From: Stutzerimonas stutzeri
GTDB taxonomy: Bacteria; Pseudomonadota; Gammaproteobacteria; Pseudomonadales; Pseudomonadaceae
Assembly (NCBI RefSeq): GCF_024448715.1
Contig: NZ_JAMOHZ010000008.1
Coordinates: 186,001-250,000 of the forward strand
Direction: 5' to 3'
Length of the DNA stretch: 64,000 nt
Part shown: positions 62,657-64,000 of the stretch, piece by piece
Position numbering within the stretch: position 1 is the stretch's first letter
Layout of the letters: every line of letters starts with the position of its first letter
Notes under the pieces: model-generated
What the model saw: the letters and a program-made list of their open reading frames with translations, nothing else
Told to the model about the DNA's origin: nothing
The model's database searches: none
Program-made: the position numbers and the translations under genes

Positions 62657-63748
62657 TCAGTGGGCACTCGCGACCTGGCGTTCACGCTCGAAACTCAGCT
62701 CACCTTCAGCCCATTCCCGCCAGGCGCGTACCTTGCGCCGCTCGGCACCGGCCCGCTCGGCCTGTTTCAGCGCATCGAGTCCCGCTTGCCAGCGGGCCTG
62801 CTCTAACTCCAGCTGAGCGACATTCAGCCAGAACTTGGCGCTGCCGGACTGCACGGCCAGCTCGCGGTAGATCTTCGCGGCTGCGGAGCGCTCCCGCGCC
62901 TGCCACCAGAGCATGCCCAGCCGTTCACGGCGCTTGGCGTCGCTGGGTAGTAGGCGCGACTCGAGCATGCCTTGTAGCAGCTTCGCCCCTTGCCATGGTT
63001 GACCGGCTGCGCCCGCCAACAGCACCAGATTGTCCAGCTCCGACTCGCTGAAACGCAGTCCCTTGGCATGTGCTGCGCGCAGCGTTGCGAGCGCCTTGTC
63101 TTCAGCGCCAGCCATCTGCTGCAAACCTGCCAACTGACGCCAGCTCTTGGCTTGATTCGGATGGCGGGCAAGCAAACGCCGCTGCCAGCGCTCGGCAGTC
63201 TCGTAACGCTTCAGTTCGGCATTGCCGGCCACCAGAAACTGCAGCCAGGTATCGGCCGCATCGGGGTTGGCCTGGACGTAACGTTCTGCCAGCGGTAGCG
63301 CCTTGGCGTGTTGGCCGAGCCCCTGATAGGCCTGCACCAACATCTGCAGTACCTCTTCGCTCGCCTGAGCGGGCGGGCCCAACAGGCTGATCACCTTGGC
63401 ATAGCGGCGCTCGATCAGATTGAGTTTGGCCAGGTTGAGTTGCTCGTTCGGCAGCAGCGTCTCGTCCAGCTTGCCACTGGCGACCGCCTTTTCGAGCAAC
63501 TCCAGCGCTTGTCGGTTGTTGCCTTCGGCCCAGGCCAGGTACGCCTGACTGCGCCATAAAAGCGCTTCTTCAGCACTGCCTGACTTGGCCTCGGCCTGAA
63601 TGAGGGCCTTGCGCGCAGCGCTGTAGTCGCCCTTCTGCTGAGCGCTTTGCGCACGCTCCAGCGCCTTGAACACGACCGGGTCGATGCCTTGAGCGGCGTG
63701 AGTCGAAGCTGCGAACAACAACGAGATCAACAGCAGCAAACGTGGCAT
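62657..63748 (-). CDS. Secreted TPR protein of a TonB cluster
   Basis: A 363-residue protein with signal peptide MPRLLLLISLLFAASTHA and about eight tetratricopeptide-like helical pairs (for example ALERAQSAQQKGDYSAARKA, QAYQGLGQHAKALPLAERYV). Periplasmic TPR proteins sit next to exbB-exbD-tonB genes in many Gram-negatives, where they help energise receptors. It starts one base after the tonB stop. The longer upstream frame runs through tonB and is rejected. Confidence 0.85.
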   Translation of the reverse strand: MPRLLLLISLLFAASTHAAQGIDPVVFKALERAQSAQQKGDYSAARKALIQAEAKSGSAEEALLWRSQAYLAWAEGNNRQALELLEKAVASGKLDETLLPNEQLNLAKLNLIERRYAKVISLLGPPAQASEEVLQMLVQAYQGLGQHAKALPLAERYVQANPDAADTWLQFLVAGNAELKRYETAERWQRRLLARHPNQAKSWRQLAGLQQMAGAEDKALATLRAAHAKGLRFSESELDNLVLLAGAAGQPWQGAKLLQGMLESRLLPSDAKRRERLGMLWWQARERSAAAKIYRELAVQSGSAKFWLNVAQLELEQARWQAGLDALKQAERAGAERRKVRAWREWAEGELSFERERQVASAH

Positions 63749-63749
63749 G

Positions 63750-64000
63750 TCAGCGTTCTCCTTGCAGGCGGAAGTGCAGAGTCTTGACGGCTTCGCGCGA
63801 TACCGCGGCGCCATTCTGGGTACGTGGTGCAAAGCGCCAGCGAGCGGCAGCACGGCGCGCTTCGCGATCGAACACATTGCGCGGCGAGGCTTCCAGCACC
63901 CGGATGTTTTCGACCTTGCCGGCAGCCGTAATGGTGAAGGCGAGCTTGATATGCCCTTCGATGCGACGGTCAATTGCTCGTTGCGGATACTCGGGACGGA
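63750..64000 (-). CDS. tonB: TonB-family energy transducer (C-terminal part, truncated by window)
   Basis: The last 83 codons: YPQRAIDRRIEGHIKLAFTI, then GKVENIRVLEASPRNVFDRE, ARRAAARWRFAPRT and the C-terminal TLHFRLQGER. This is the TonB C-terminal domain that contacts the TonB box of outer-membrane receptors; the N-terminal anchor lies off the right edge. Followed at one base by the TPR gene. Confidence 0.9.
   Translation of the reverse strand, partial: RPEYPQRAIDRRIEGHIKLAFTITAAGKVENIRVLEASPRNVFDREARRAAARWRFAPRTQNGAAVSREAVKTLHFRLQGER

Overview
The window looks like a chromosome segment of a Pseudomonadaceae member, most likely the Stutzerimonas (Pseudomonas stutzeri) group. The right half is GC-rich, carries typical Pseudomonas gene sets (ettA, gdhA, fpr, rlmG, trmA, colRS with its lipopolysaccharide-modification operon, a Zur-type zinc uptake cluster, a TonB cluster), and contains clusters of the palindromic GGGTGGGCT-type intergenic repeat. 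The species is inferred from gene content only; no rRNA or other marker is present.

Layout. (1) 1-3163: the end of imuB and the whole of dnaE2 (imuC), the SOS mutasome. (2) About 3.3-33.2 kb: a roughly 30 kb accessory island. Its right end is a tightly overlapping four-gene operon on the minus strand (31.9-33.1, 30.3-31.9, 28.1-30.3 and 27.7-28.1 kb): three large tyrosine recombinases and a small coiled-coil protein. This is the ginABCD arrangement that defines GInt-type integrative islands. The cargo looks like a defence island: a SMEK-domain STAND NTPase (3750-7067); a HEPN protein with an unknown partner (8042-10808); a minus-strand array (20029 down to 10957) holding an Avs-like nuclease-STAND NTPase, a small ORF, a CHAT/caspase-like cysteine peptidase, a PD-(D/E)xK-like protein, and an overlapping pair with a nuclease-like protein and a membrane coiled-coil protein; a small integrase; a three-gene overlapping envelope cassette; an AbiEi-type antitoxin next to an orphan Xre/ParS antitoxin; a SIR2 deacylase; and several decayed genes (IS3, IS110, HigA antitoxin, zinc-ribbon paralogue).

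(3) 33.3-64.0 kb: core chromosome. It holds ettA, gdhA, fpr, rlmG, an MFS exporter, a paoABC-like molybdenum aldehyde oxidoreductase, an NCS2 purine permease, trmA, a GAF hybrid histidine kinase, then the colR-colS module. ColRS is flanked by two near-consensus ColR boxes, one reading into a methyltransferase-inaA-dgkA operon and one reading into an LTA-synthase-like transferase and a PAP2 phosphatase, each ending about 70 bases before its first start codon. Next come small envelope proteins, a YpfJ-type metallopeptidase, a zinc cluster with a Zur-box-like palindrome (DUF2796, ABC ATPase, permease, DUF3299), a TPR protein and the end of a TonB gene.

The best candidates for something undescribed are in the island: the CHAT-peptidase locus with its overlapping TTG-start partner, the two-gene HEPN cassette, the three-gene nuclease-like/membrane cassette, and the possibility that the minus-strand block at 10957-20029 is one multi-gene system. 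Family assignments come from motif reading and memory; no database search was possible.
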